Assembly (NCBI GenBank): GCA_000166735.2
Contig: AEMJ01000222.1
Span: 1 to 32,395, forward strand
Reading direction: 5' to 3'
DNA: 32,395 bases
Origin: Leuconostoc inhae KCTC 3774
Lineage (GTDB): Bacteria; Bacillota; Bacilli; Lactobacillales; Lactobacillaceae
In this document: in pieces, positions 18,115-28,777 of the stretch
How the letters are laid out: each line of letters opens with the position of its first letter
Position numbering within the stretch: position 1 is the stretch's first letter
Position numbers and translations under genes: made by a program
The notes under the pieces: model-generated
What the model was told of the DNA's origin: nothing
The model's input: only the letters and a program-made list of their open reading frames with translations
The model's database searches: none

Positions 18115-19152
18115 ATGAATATTATTGAAAGTGCGTTTGGCGATCATGCTAAACTTTTTACAATGGTTAATGATAATGGTGTGCAGCTAGCTGTGACAGA
18201 TTTTGGTGCACGTATTGTGCACTTGAATGTGCCAATTAACAATGAGCGAAGAGAATTGATTTTAGGCTTTGACTCCGCTGAGGAATATATTGCCAAAGAT
18301 CATTATATCGGTGCAACAATTGGTAGAGTCGCCGGGCGTATTGCCAACGGTTCGTTTCAACTTAATCAGACAAACTATCAAGTTGTAAAAAATGAAAATG
18401 ATAACACACTGCATGGTGGACCAGATAGTTTCGAGATGGCATACTGGCAGAGTGAAACGGACATAAGTGACAATAAAGTATCAACATCATTTACGCACAC
18501 TAGTCCTAATCAGAACAATGGATTTCCGGGAAATTTGACCGTCAAAGTGACTTATACACTTGATAATGATAATGTTTGGCAAGTCAGTTATGAAGCAAAT
18601 AGTGATGCTATGACACTATTTAATCCAACAAACCATGTTTATTTCAACTTGACAGGACATCCCGGTATGAGTGTTGCTGATCATATGTTGTCTATTGATG
18701 CAGATCATTTTGCACCTCTTGATGACCAGAACCTGACAACTGGCGAACAACGTGATGTAGCCCAGACGGCTTTCGATTTTAGAAAAGCAAAGCAAGTTAA
18801 TGAAGCACTGATTTCTGCCGATCCGCAGAATCAATTAGTTAGTGGTCTTGATCATCCATTTTTGTTGAATCAAGCAACCGACTCAGCTAGCCCTCAGGCT
18901 CGTTTGGTATCGCCAGATAAAAAAGTAGCTATTAATATGCGAACAACAGCGCCATCAGTGGTTGTCTTTACAGCCAACTTTGGGGATGGCTATCAATTGC
19001 CTATGCGTCAAGAGCAATTGATTAATCATGGAGGTATAACACTTGAAACACAAGTAGCACCTGGTGCAGAAAAATATCCAGCGTTTGGTAATATCGTCCT
19101 ACCTGCAAATGAAGTTTATCAGGCAACAACGCGCTTTGACATAGATATCTAA
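18115..19152 (+). CDS. galM: GalM, aldose 1-epimerase (mutarotase)
   Basis: 345 aa from the ATG at 18115; AAGGAG lies 8 nt upstream, while the ATG at 18109 would be only 2 nt away. It interconverts beta- and alpha-galactose so that GalK receives the alpha form. Conserved blocks: GRVAGRIANGSF with the substrate Arg, NTLHGGPDSFEMAYW with one active His, FNPTNHVYFNLTGH with the second His, LDHPFLL, and the catalytic Glu in GGITLETQVAPGAEKYPAF. Frame intact. It is located between galT and lacZ, 83 bp after galT. Confidence 0.93.
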   Translation: MNIIESAFGDHAKLFTMVNDNGVQLAVTDFGARIVHLNVPINNERRELILGFDSAEEYIAKDHYIGATIGRVAGRIANGSFQLNQTNYQVVKNENDNTLHGGPDSFEMAYWQSETDISDNKVSTSFTHTSPNQNNGFPGNLTVKVTYTLDNDNVWQVSYEANSDAMTLFNPTNHVYFNLTGHPGMSVADHMLSIDADHFAPLDDQNLTTGEQRDVAQTAFDFRKAKQVNEALISADPQNQLVSGLDHPFLLNQATDSASPQARLVSPDKKVAINMRTTAPSVVVFTANFGDGYQLPMRQEQLINHGGITLETQVAPGAEKYPAFGNIVLPANEVYQATTRFDIDI

Positions 19153-19173
19153 GTAGTATTGCATGCAACGTGA

Positions 19174-22280
<3,107 letters not shown>

Positions 22281-22309
22281 CTATGAAAATAAACTTATAA
22301 AGGAGTATT

Positions 22310-23314
22310 ATGTATAATGCAAATAAGAACCGCTATGAAGACATGATTTATAATCGTGTCGGAAAAAGTGGCCTTAAAATTTCTGCGTTGGGACTGGGAT
22401 TTTGGCACAATTTTGGTAGTGTTGATCCTTATGAAAATCAAAAAGCTATTGTGCACCAAGCATTTGATTTAGGCATAACTTATTTTGATTTAGCAAATAA
22501 CTATGGTCCGATTCCTGGAAGTGCCGAAGAAAGCTTTGGGCGAATGATGTCTCAAGATATGAAACCCTATCGCGATGAAATGGTGATTACTAGTAAAGCT
22601 GGCTATGATATGTGGGATGGCCCTTACGGTAGTTGGGGATCGCGCAAAAGCATCATTGCTAGTGCTGATCAAAGTCTGACACGACTAGGTCTAGACTATG
22701 TCGATATTTTTTACTCTCATCGACCAGATCCAGAAACACCTGCTGAAGAGACTGCGCTGGCTTTAGATCAGTTAGTCCGTGAGGGAAAGACGCTATATGT
22801 TGGTATCTCTAACTATAATGGTGCACAAACGACAGAAATAGCTAAAATATTTAAAAAGTTAGGGACACCATTTATTATTCATCAACCGAGATATAGTATG
22901 TTTGACCGCCATATAGAGCGTGACCTCTTACCTGTTTTAAAGCAAGAAGCTAAATCCGCAGTCGTATATAGTCCTTTAGCACAGGGATTACTGACTGATC
23001 GTTATCTTAATGGTATTCCTGCAGATTCGAGAGCAGCGAAATCATCGAGTCCGTTTTTAAAGGTAGGGCAAGTTGAAAAAACATTAGATACGGTTAAACA
23101 GCTTAATAAGGTAGCTATACATCGTGGACAAACGCTTGCTGAGCTGGCGTTGGCTTGGGATTTACGTCAACCCGAAATTGCTAGTGTTTTAGTAGGCGCG
23201 AGCCGTCCTGAACAATTAATAGACAATATCAAAGCGTTGAAAACACTTAATTTTAGTGATGCAGACGAAAAAGCAATTGATGCTATACTGATTGCACACG
23301 AAAAAAACGATTAG
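22310..23314 (+). CDS. Aldo/keto reductase, L-glyceraldehyde-3-phosphate reductase (YghZ/AKR14) type
   Basis: 334 aa, NADPH-dependent cytosolic oxidoreductase. The catalytic tetrad is visible: D60 and Y65 in YFDLANNYGP, K96 in ITSKAGY and H137 in YSHRPD. The long WDGPYGSWGSRKS insertion after the Lys and SVLVGASRPEQL near the C-terminus are typical of the YghZ/GprA group and distinguish it from Kv-beta-like and other AKRs. AAGGAG lies 5-6 nt before the ATG and only 29 bp separate it from lacZ, so it is probably co-transcribed as the last gene before a strong terminator. Substrate is inferred from the family; detoxifying aldehydes or triose handling is plausible. Confidence 0.88.
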   Translation: MYNANKNRYEDMIYNRVGKSGLKISALGLGFWHNFGSVDPYENQKAIVHQAFDLGITYFDLANNYGPIPGSAEESFGRMMSQDMKPYRDEMVITSKAGYDMWDGPYGSWGSRKSIIASADQSLTRLGLDYVDIFYSHRPDPETPAEETALALDQLVREGKTLYVGISNYNGAQTTEIAKIFKKLGTPFIIHQPRYSMFDRHIERDLLPVLKQEAKSAVVYSPLAQGLLTDRYLNGIPADSRAAKSSSPFLKVGQVEKTLDTVKQLNKVAIHRGQTLAELALAWDLRQPEIASVLVGASRPEQLIDNIKALKTLNFSDADEKAIDAILIAHEKND

Positions 23315-23324
23315 AACAACCATA

Positions 23325-23373
23325 AAAAGACACTAAGACAGTTAGTTTTTATCTAACTGTCTTAGTGTCTTTT
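23325..23373. terminator. Perfect 21-bp-stem bidirectional terminator
   Basis: The arm at 23325-23345 (AAAAGACACTAAG...) is perfectly complementary to 23353-23373, with a 7-nt loop TTTTTAT. The A- and T-runs flank both sides. It ends the gal-lac-AKR operon and the convergent minus-strand operon, touching the stop codon of the latter. Confidence 0.95.
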
Positions 23374-23833
23374 AAATTTTGGTGTCTTGCGCAATAATCC
23401 ATGAATTAAGCATGCTATCATTAATGCGTGTTGGATGTATTTTTAGAAATTGACGGTAGAGTGTGCCAATACGTTTACTGAAAATAAGCGTGTTTGGAGC
23501 AACGAGATCATCATCGAGCAATTGATATAAACGAATAGCATAACTGATAAACCTGAGTTCATCAGTTAGTGCTGTACCATGAAGACCATGATCTTCCGAA
23601 AATAAATGTTGACGTGCAGCAAAGCCAAGTGCTTGTTGGAAACGATTTAAATCTTCAGGGTCCAGTCTGGCATCAGGACCACTAGCAATGATTGTTTCTT
23701 TAAAACTTTTAATTGCTTCAGGTGTTGCTTTATTGGTCAGTTCAAATCGTTGAAACGAAACACCATCAGCAGTTTCTCGTTCTTCATATTTATACCATTT
23801 ATGATTTGTGAGAAAAAAAGGTGTATTATCCAT
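23372..23833 (-). CDS. Hypothetical protein, 153 aa, last gene of the xre-ABC operon
   Basis: Not recognised. A soluble, acidic-to-neutral protein with no signal peptide or membrane span. Predicted helical from about residue 35 onward (EAIKSFKETIIASGPDARLDP, LRFISYAIRLYQLLDDDLV), with aromatic-rich N-terminus (HKWYKYEERE). It lies 30 bp after the ABC permease on the same strand, so it may be co-transcribed. The frame is intact and codon use matches its neighbours. No function can be given. Confidence 0.75.
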   Translation of the reverse strand: MDNTPFFLTNHKWYKYEERETADGVSFQRFELTNKATPEAIKSFKETIIASGPDARLDPEDLNRFQQALGFAARQHLFSEDHGLHGTALTDELRFISYAIRLYQLLDDDLVAPNTLIFSKRIGTLYRQFLKIHPTRINDSMLNSWIIAQDTKI

Positions 23834-23863
23834 ATACGCGTGTCTCCAAACTTAATATGAGTG

Positions 23864-25093
23864 TTAGTTCTTAATATTCTTAATATTTTTGATGAGTTGG
23901 GACATGATTTTGTCATCGCTATATGATAGAACGTTTTTAGCGTAAATATTTTTTCCAAACCAAGCAAGTACAATTAGAGCAATAAATGAAATAACAAGTG
24001 ACAAGATTGCGGCAGGCCAAGTTTCAACCTTTGTCACTAACCTTACGGGCATCATACTTTGTGAGATAAAGGGCACGTAACTTAATATTTTAATAGCAAA
24101 GTTATTGGGCATATTTGTCATGATAAAACTAAACATATAGCCGATTGTTGCTAAAAATGTAATGGGCTGAATGGCTTGTTGTACTTGCGCATTATCATTA
24201 ATGAGTGACGCAATCATTGCGGTAAGTACAAGGTAGAGTGCAACTGCTATTAGAATGAAAGCGATAGCATAGAGTGTGAAACCAAGTGTCACACCTGAAA
24301 ACGTTTGTTTGATACCAGCTAGCATCGTGTTGTTTTGCAAAATAACGTAACCAATTGCACCAGCAATAATATAGATCAATAGATGAGTTACTGCTAACGC
24401 AAAAATACCAATCATCTTACCAAAGTATTGAATACTTGCTGATGTCGCTGCTAACAGAGTTTCCATGATACGGGATGATTTTTCATTGGCAATTTCTGTG
24501 GCAATCATTGACGCATACCACATGACAATCACTGTTGTAATAATCCCAATAGCGACAGCAATACCGTAATTAGCCGTGTCTGAGTTTTCACCATTAGTAG
24601 ATTTATTATTCGATTGTTTAACAACTGATTTTAAATTGAAAGGTTGAATTAAATCTTGCGTTTGTTTAGCTGTCAATCCGTAGCTTGCTGCCTTTTGACT
24701 ACGTGAAATATTACCCAAGACACTCACAAATGCTTCTTTATTAATTGTGTTACTTTTTGGTTGTGTTATTAATGTCGCATTTTCAGAATTCAGTGTTAAA
24801 ATACCATCTAAGTCTTGCGCTGTTAACGAGCGATTAGCTTTTTGGCTATCTGTAATTTTTGAAACCTTGATACCTAGTGCTTTTTCATCACGAATAAACA
24901 CTTGTCGTACTTGTGAATTACCAATAACTGCAACTGTTGGTGTCGTATTACCTTGCATTTGAGTCACACCAAAAATAATACCACCAACAACTACAGCAAA
25001 AATAATGGGGGATAAAACTAATAACCAGTAACCACGTGTTTTAAAATGGTTTCGGAAAGTTTGTTTCATAACAATAATGAGTCCTGAATTCAT
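23864..25093 (-). CDS. ABC-2 type transporter permease (NatB/YhaP-like)
   Basis: 409 aa. One N-terminal TM (YWLLVLSPIIFAVVVGGIIFG, near residues 22-42), then an extracytoplasmic region of ~130 residues, and a cluster of five TM segments (IAVAIGIITTVIVMWYASMI, FALAVTHLLIYIIAGAIGYV, FTLYAIAFILIAVALYLVL, FLATIGYMFSFIMTN, AAILSLVISFIALIVLAW). This matches the NatB/YhaP exporter fold. EKSSRIMETLLAATS after the first of these is the usual coupling segment of the family. Its ATG overlaps the ATPase stop by 4 nt. Substrate unknown: sodium, drugs or peptides are possible for this family. Confidence 0.87.
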   Translation of the reverse strand: MNSGLIIVMKQTFRNHFKTRGYWLLVLSPIIFAVVVGGIIFGVTQMQGNTTPTVAVIGNSQVRQVFIRDEKALGIKVSKITDSQKANRSLTAQDLDGILTLNSENATLITQPKSNTINKEAFVSVLGNISRSQKAASYGLTAKQTQDLIQPFNLKSVVKQSNNKSTNGENSDTANYGIAVAIGIITTVIVMWYASMIATEIANEKSSRIMETLLAATSASIQYFGKMIGIFALAVTHLLIYIIAGAIGYVILQNNTMLAGIKQTFSGVTLGFTLYAIAFILIAVALYLVLTAMIASLINDNAQVQQAIQPITFLATIGYMFSFIMTNMPNNFAIKILSYVPFISQSMMPVRLVTKVETWPAAILSLVISFIALIVLAWFGKNIYAKNVLSYSDDKIMSQLIKNIKNIKN

Positions 25094-25980
25094 GATAGAG
25101 CGACCTCCTGTCGGAAAATATCATCAAGTGTTGGTGGTTGCTGTGAAAATGCTGGAATATAACCATTTCGCGTTACGAAGTCAAATATTTGATGACCAGT
25201 TGCTTCGTCATTAATTGTGATATCAAAACCAGCACCTTGTTGATTAATGTGGGTAACACCAGCAATACTCGCGAGCTCTGCTTTTGAAAATGGCCCTTCA
25301 ACGTAGACTTTGGTGCGCCCAAATTGTTCACGAATTTCTTGTACGCCGCCTTGCAAAACAATTTTTCCTTGCTTAAGCATTGTAAGATTATCAGAAATTT
25401 TAGTTACATTGTTCATGTCATGACTCGAGAAAATAATCATGGCACCATTATCACGCATACGAACAATTTCGTTCATCATGATACTTGTGTTCACTGGGTC
25501 AAGTCCTGAGAAGGGTTCATCTAGTATAATAAATTCGGGATTAAAAATGAGTGCAGCAATCATTTGAATCTTTTGTGCATTACCTTTAGATAGTGACTGT
25601 ACTTTGTCGGTTGCTTTACCAACGACATCAAGGCGTTTTAACCAGTCAGCTAGTGCAATTTTAGCATCTGATCGTGTCATACCATGCAGTTCAGAAAAAT
25701 ATAAAATTTGTTCTTCAATGGTTAATTTTTGATATAGGCCGCGTTCCTCAGGTAGGAAACCAATTTTTTGCTTATCAGATTGTGTAATCGGATGGCCGTT
25801 CCATGAAATGTCACCCGATGTTGGTGCAATAAAGTTTAAAATCAGTCGAAAAGTGGTTGTTTTACCGGCGCCATTTTGTCCAATTAGTCCCATGACTTTC
25901 CCAGGTTCAAGTGTCATATTCATATCGTTGACGGCAATAGTTTGTCCGAATTGTTTGTTGAGATTTGTCAGTTGAATCAT
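25090..25980 (-). CDS. ABC transporter ATP-binding protein (NatA/YhaQ-like)
   Basis: 296 aa. Walker A GQNGAGKTT (34-42), a Q-loop near LPEERGLYQKLTIEEQ, signature SLSKGNAQKIQMIAAL, Walker B FIILDEPFSGLDP and the switch His in IIFSSHDMNNV are all intact. The C-terminal ~80 residues form an extra domain ending PPTLDDIFRQEVAL, typical of YhaQ/NatA-like exporters. It lies 63 bp after the xre gene and overlaps the permease by 4 nt. It drives the downstream ABC-2 permease. Confidence 0.9.
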   Translation of the reverse strand: MIQLTNLNKQFGQTIAVNDMNMTLEPGKVMGLIGQNGAGKTTTFRLILNFIAPTSGDISWNGHPITQSDKQKIGFLPEERGLYQKLTIEEQILYFSELHGMTRSDAKIALADWLKRLDVVGKATDKVQSLSKGNAQKIQMIAALIFNPEFIILDEPFSGLDPVNTSIMMNEIVRMRDNGAMIIFSSHDMNNVTKISDNLTMLKQGKIVLQGGVQEIREQFGRTKVYVEGPFSKAELASIAGVTHINQQGAGFDITINDEATGHQIFDFVTRNGYIPAFSQQPPTLDDIFRQEVALS

Positions 25981-26043
25981 GTGTTGCTCCTTATAATAGT
26001 TTAGTGAATAACCAACGTATACTATGGTGTTGCAAATAATTTT

Positions 26044-26253
26044 TTAAACATCTGTTTTGTCCTCCTCAAAGATAAAAACAGTCTCAATTGTGAGTTGAAA
26101 AAAGGATGCAATATTATGCGCTAATGTGAGTGATGCATTATATTTACCCTTTTCAAGAGAAATAATTGTTTGACGTGTAACTTCTAACTTATCGGCTAGT
26201 TCAGCTTGCGTCATGTGACGTGACTTTCTGAGTTCTTGAATACGATTTTTCAA
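26044..26253 (-). CDS. Small XRE-family HTH regulator (TTG start)
   Basis: 69 aa, essentially one HTH domain: RIQELRKSRHMTQAELADKL, then VTRQTIISLEKGKYNASLTLAHNIASFF, as in the YgzD/YozG small Cro/C1 regulators often found beside ABC exporters. TTG start: GGAGG lies 7 nt upstream of TTG at 26253, while the ATG at 26260 is in another frame and yields no HTH. It leads the ABC operon and probably autoregulates it through the palindrome at 26314-26329. Confidence 0.87.
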   Translation of the reverse strand: MKNRIQELRKSRHMTQAELADKLEVTRQTIISLEKGKYNASLTLAHNIASFFQLTIETVFIFEEDKTDV

Positions 26254-26281
26254 TAGTCATCCTCCGAAAAAATGTATATAA

Positions 26282-26329
26282 AACTTTACATTTTCATTAT
26301 AGCAAAAGTAATTATAACTGTAAAGTTAT
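26282..26329. promoter_or_regulatory. Palindromic operator candidate upstream of the xre-ABC operon
   Basis: ATAACT-GTAA-AGTTAT (26314-26329) is a perfect inverted repeat. AACTTTACA (26282-26290) is also the exact inverted copy of TGTAAAGTT (26319-26327). This lies in the divergent 150-bp region between xre and the small plus-strand gene, as expected for an XRE repressor site. Confidence 0.5.
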
Positions 26330-26404
26330 CTATACATTTATAATAAATTTGCATTTTAGGTAGAAAAGAACTATAACAAAGGTATAGATAAAGGGGGCCA
26401 TAAA

Positions 26405-26614
26405 ATGGCAGATGAAAAGTATCAAACGTTAGATCTCCCAATGAACGAAGTATTTGACTGGAGTGAGGATAAAACCCCATTACGTGATGCACTATGGAAC
26501 CACTATATGGATGAAAGCAATAAAAATACATCAGCAACATTGAAGCATTTGAAGGCTTATCAAACTATGAGTAGCGATGAAATTAAGACGGAAGCTGAGA
26601 AGGTTTTGAAGTGA
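26405..26614 (+). CDS. Hypothetical small protein, 69 aa
   Basis: Not recognised. Start ATG at 26405 with GGGGG 8-9 nt upstream. Acidic and soluble, with a likely helical second half (TPLRDALWNHYMDESNKNTSA, then LKHLKAYQTMSSDEIKTEAEKVLK). No signal, TM or Cys. It is divergent from xre and followed by a terminator, so it is a single-gene transcript. Frame, ribosome site and terminator together support a real gene. Confidence 0.65.
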   Translation: MADEKYQTLDLPMNEVFDWSEDKTPLRDALWNHYMDESNKNTSATLKHLKAYQTMSSDEIKTEAEKVLK

Positions 26615-26618
26615 AATT

Positions 26619-26649
26619 AAATGATTAGCAAAAAATGCTAGTCATTTTT
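26619..26649 (+). terminator. Terminator after the 69-aa gene
   Basis: ATGATTAGCA pairs with TGCTAGTCAT (one G-U), followed by TTTTT, 5 bp after the stop codon. Confidence 0.8.
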
Positions 26650-26660
26650 AATTATGGCTG

Positions 26661-26689
26661 TTGACGGACGGCTATTTTTTCTGTATACT
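26661..26689 (+). promoter_or_regulatory. tRNA-Glu promoter
   Basis: TTGACG (26661-26666), 17 bp, TATACT (26684-26689), a strong sigma-A-type promoter. Start of transcription is expected ~7 nt before the tRNA. Confidence 0.8.
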
Positions 26690-26702
26690 TATATCTTGTT
26701 AT

Positions 26703-26774
26703 GGCGCCATGGTCAAGTGGTTAAGACGTCGGCTTCTCAGGCCGAAATCGAGGGTTCGACTCCCTCTAGCGCTA
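26703..26774 (+). tRNA. tRNA-Glu, anticodon CTC
   Basis: 72 nt. D arm GTC/GAC, anticodon stem TCGGC/GCCGA with loop TTCTCAG (anticodon CTC, codon GAG), T arm GAGGG-TTCGACT-CCCTC, discriminator A; CCA is not encoded. The acceptor pairs GGCGCCA with TAGCGCT, which leaves a G1-U72 wobble and a C6-A67 mismatch. A TTTTT follows immediately. The mismatch could be a real variant, a sequence error, or a sign that this copy is weakened. Confidence 0.88.
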
Positions 26775-26846
26775 TTTTTAAGCGATTTGTCAGAATGTTG
26801 ATAGATCACTTTTTTGTTGCTTAAATGCTGCTATGTAGGCGTCTGT

Positions 26847-27083
26847 ATGACTTTTGTAGTTCGTCTCAAATTAAAGATTGATCAGCGCATATATGAAATA
26901 CGTCATGAGTTTGGTCAGGTAGATGAGAATATTTGGTGGTAAGGCTGAAAACAAGCACACATGGTGGCTTACTAAAACCAGGTACAGACACGCATAAAAT
27001 TGAATTTATATGTAAAAGATGACGACACGATTTATGGTGAGATGGCATCTACTGAATTTGTTTGTTGGCTAAATGCAAAATGA
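26847..27083 (+). pseudogene. Decayed small phage-like reading frame
   Basis: ATG at 26847 reads MTFVVRLKLKIDQRIYEIRH and on to DENIWW, then stops. Protein-like segments continue in shifted frames (KAENKHTWWLTKT; PGTDTHKIEF; KDDDTIYGEMASTEFVCWLNAK) to TGA at 27083, just before a phage-type terminator. At least three frame changes are needed, so it is either a decayed gene or very poor sequence. No family assigned. Confidence 0.35.
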
Positions 27084-27098
27084 AATTTAGAGTAAATT

Positions 27099-27123
27099 TA
27101 AGCGCATAAGCGCTTTTTATTTT
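27099..27123 (+). terminator. Copy 1 of a 25-bp exact repeat that forms a terminator
   Basis: AAGCGC pairs with GCGCTT around an ATAA loop, followed by TTTATTTT. The whole 25 bp recurs exactly at 28053-28077. Confidence 0.75.
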
Positions 27124-27243
27124 GAGATAAAGAACTTCGTACAATTGATTAAATTTTAAAAAATCAAAAAACTAAAAAAATACAGCAAATAAATGCGATA
27201 TATTGAACTGGTTAAATCTAATAATAAATTTTTGGAGGACACC

Positions 27244-27438
27244 ATGGAAGAAATCAATGGTAAACAATCAATAAAAACGCACATTATGGACGCGACTGAA
27301 GTTAATGCTCAACATGCATTAGAGTTGGAACAAGCTAGTAAAGAACGTCGAATGCGTTCAAAAGAGCAGATAAAAGCGGAAGTCATAGGAAATAATAACA
27401 TTGACTATAAAAAGCATATGAAGTGGGTAGATGAGTGA
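27244..27438 (+). CDS. Small phage-like hypothetical protein, 64 aa
   Basis: Start ATG at 27244 chosen because GGAGG lies 5 nt upstream (tttttGGAGGacaccATG); the upstream ATG at 27193 has no ribosome site. The sequence is Glu/Lys-rich and probably helical (NAQHALELEQASKERRMRSK), with no membrane span. Its stop overlaps the next ATG (ATGAGTGA), as in tightly packed phage early genes. No family recognised. Confidence 0.6.
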   Translation: MEEINGKQSIKTHIMDATEVNAQHALELEQASKERRMRSKEQIKAEVIGNNNIDYKKHMKWVDE

Positions 27439-27615
27439 TATGAAATTTTAAATAACAATTCGCCTCTCTGGTGGTATGATTATTTCTATTGGCGCTTTAA
27501 TAGTACCACTTACGAAAACAGAAGAAAATTCAAAGATGATTGGGAGCAAAAACAAAGTACTTCAAATGCGGATTCTTTATTTGATTTAATTTCTCAATTT
27601 ATTGGTAATTACTAG
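27431..27615 (+). CDS. Small phage-like protein, 61 aa (one frameshift)
   Basis: ATG at 27431 overlaps the previous stop. It reads MSDMKF then stops; adding one T to the run at 27446-27449 continues with LNNNSPLWWYDYFYWRFNST and on to SLFDLISQFIGNY, ending TAG at 27615. The aromatic WWYDYFYWRF stretch is notable. No family recognised; confidence is mainly from the coupled starts and stops on both sides. Confidence 0.5.
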
Positions 27616-27617
27616 AG

Positions 27618-28055
27618 ATGCCAGACGATAACAGTAGATATCTTGCTAAAAAATCGAGAATCCGGAAACCCAATACATGAACAGGATATCAAATAATTGA
27701 TAAATAAGAGAAATGATATAGTTTTCGTTCTTTATTCTATTATTTCCCAAATTCAAATGATTAAAATAAGACTTGGCAATAATGTCGATAGTGACAGTTT
27801 ATTCGATAAAATTGACGATATAAAATTAGAAATTAACAAATTTTATAAGAAAAATAATTTTCGTGGCATGGTGGCAAAATACGTAAATGATCATTCTGAA
27901 ATTAATTCAATTGAAAAATTTCGTTATTCGCAAACAGTATATGATACTATTATAAAAATTGTGAAACTCAAAATAAAATTGCTCATGACAATATTGAATA
28001 TATTCAGAATAAGGCAAGTGACATGTACATTAAGTTAACCAGATTGCCTAACTAA
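27618..28055 (+). CDS. Phage-like hypothetical protein, about 146 aa (three frameshifts)
   Basis: ATG at 27618 is 3 nt after the previous stop. MPDDNSRYLAKK, then one extra base in each of A6 (27648-27653), TT (27697-27698) and A4 (27970-27973) joins KIENPETQYMNRISNN, LINKRNDIVFVLYSI, and NKIAHDNIEYIQNKASDMYI to a TAA at 28055. All three repairs go in the same direction. Mostly helical, hydrophilic; not recognised. The ATG-less 113-aa frame starting with TTG at 27697 is the middle part of this gene. Confidence 0.45.
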
Positions 28056-28077
28056 GCGCATAAGCGCTTTTTATTTT
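28053..28077 (+). terminator. Copy 2 of the 25-bp exact terminator repeat
   Basis: Identical to 27099-27123: AAGCGC/GCGCTT hairpin plus T-rich tail. It begins at the stop codon of the preceding gene. Confidence 0.75.
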
Positions 28078-28106
28078 ACAGTTAAACATTGAAAGGAGAT
28101 GGCACA

Positions 28107-28421
28107 ATGGGAAATAAAGTACACACATATCCACATCAAGGTTGACGTAAGTTGATACCATTCACGCGTAGATATTGTTCACAGCATGTTGCGTTACATC
28201 CTCGACAAACAAAGTGGTTTGACCAGACATACAAGGTTACGCGCGACCGTGATACTAAGAGTAAAGAGCGCATGGCATTCTATAACACAGAATAGTGGAA
28301 GCAGTTACGTAAGCAAGTTATCGCACACAATATTGTTTTAACATCTATGGCACACATAAAGCTAAGAACGGATGGAAACAAATCGTTACCCCATGTCAAT
28401 ATCACTTTAACCTCACAATAA
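28107..28421 (+). pseudogene. Remnant of a phage HNH endonuclease
   Basis: AAAGGAG lies ~8 nt before ATG 28107. The frame reads MGNKVHTYPHQG, then TGA, RKLIPFTRRYCSQHVA and on to KERMAFYNTE, then TAG, WKQLRKQVIAHN, and ends at 28419-28421. The C..C-like N-terminus, the FYNxxEWKxLR block and position at the end of a run of small phage genes match the HNH nuclease that precedes terminase in many LAB phages. Two in-frame stops and loss of the HNH core after HN show that it is dead. Confidence 0.65.
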
Positions 28422-28449
28422 AAGCCACCGACTTCATTATTGGTGGCTT
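28422..28449. terminator. Terminator for the minus-strand membrane protein gene
   Basis: AAGCCACC (28422-28429) pairs perfectly with GGTGGCTT (28442-28449). On the minus strand, TTTT follows, 3 bp after the stop of the 28452 gene. Confidence 0.75.
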
Positions 28450-28451
28450 AC

Positions 28452-28721
28452 TTAATGTGATAGCATGTAGAAACGGTATATATTTTGTAAACAAATTAAG
28501 GTAAATAAAATTAATGCAGCAAGAGAAATCCAGAAGTAAATTTTTTGTTTGTTAATATAGGTATCATATACCATAGTACCAAAAAGTAAAAAAGGTAAAA
28601 TCTGAGTAAAGTAACTAAAGTTTTGATTACTGATAAAGTGCAGAGCGTTACCAAGCCATACTGCCAATATCATTACTAATATTACCGTTCTTGTTTTAAA
28701 TAGTGTTTTATTTATTTTCAT
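28452..28721 (-). CDS. Small membrane protein, 89 aa
   Basis: Start at 28721 (MKINKTLFKTRTVILVMIL) chosen because an AGG lies ~8 nt upstream; a longer frame to 28802 overlaps the next gene and has no ribosome site. Three hydrophobic segments (TVILVMILAVWLGNALHFI, FTQILPFLLFGTMVYDTYI, IYFWISLAALILFTLICLQ) suggest a three-TM inner-membrane protein. Not recognised. It pairs with another small membrane gene upstream on the same strand, with ~57 bp between. Confidence 0.55.
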   Translation of the reverse strand: MKINKTLFKTRTVILVMILAVWLGNALHFISNQNFSYFTQILPFLLFGTMVYDTYINKQKIYFWISLAALILFTLICLQNIYRFYMLSH

Positions 28722-28777
28722 AGTTTTACCTGAATACCCCCGATTAATCGCTAGTGACTTGTTGTTAGATATGTTAG

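Noticed and set aside
26286-26540. 84-aa minus-strand frame
   Set aside because: Covers the divergent promoter region and the opposite strand of the 69-aa gene; no ribosome site.
26866-27048. 60-aa minus-strand frame after the tRNA
   Set aside because: Opposite to the decayed phage-like frame; Cys/His content looks accidental and no start signal is present.
27099-28077. The two 25-bp repeats as phage attachment sites
   Set aside because: Each forms a terminator hairpin right after a gene, and neither matches the tRNA 3' end; termination explains them better.
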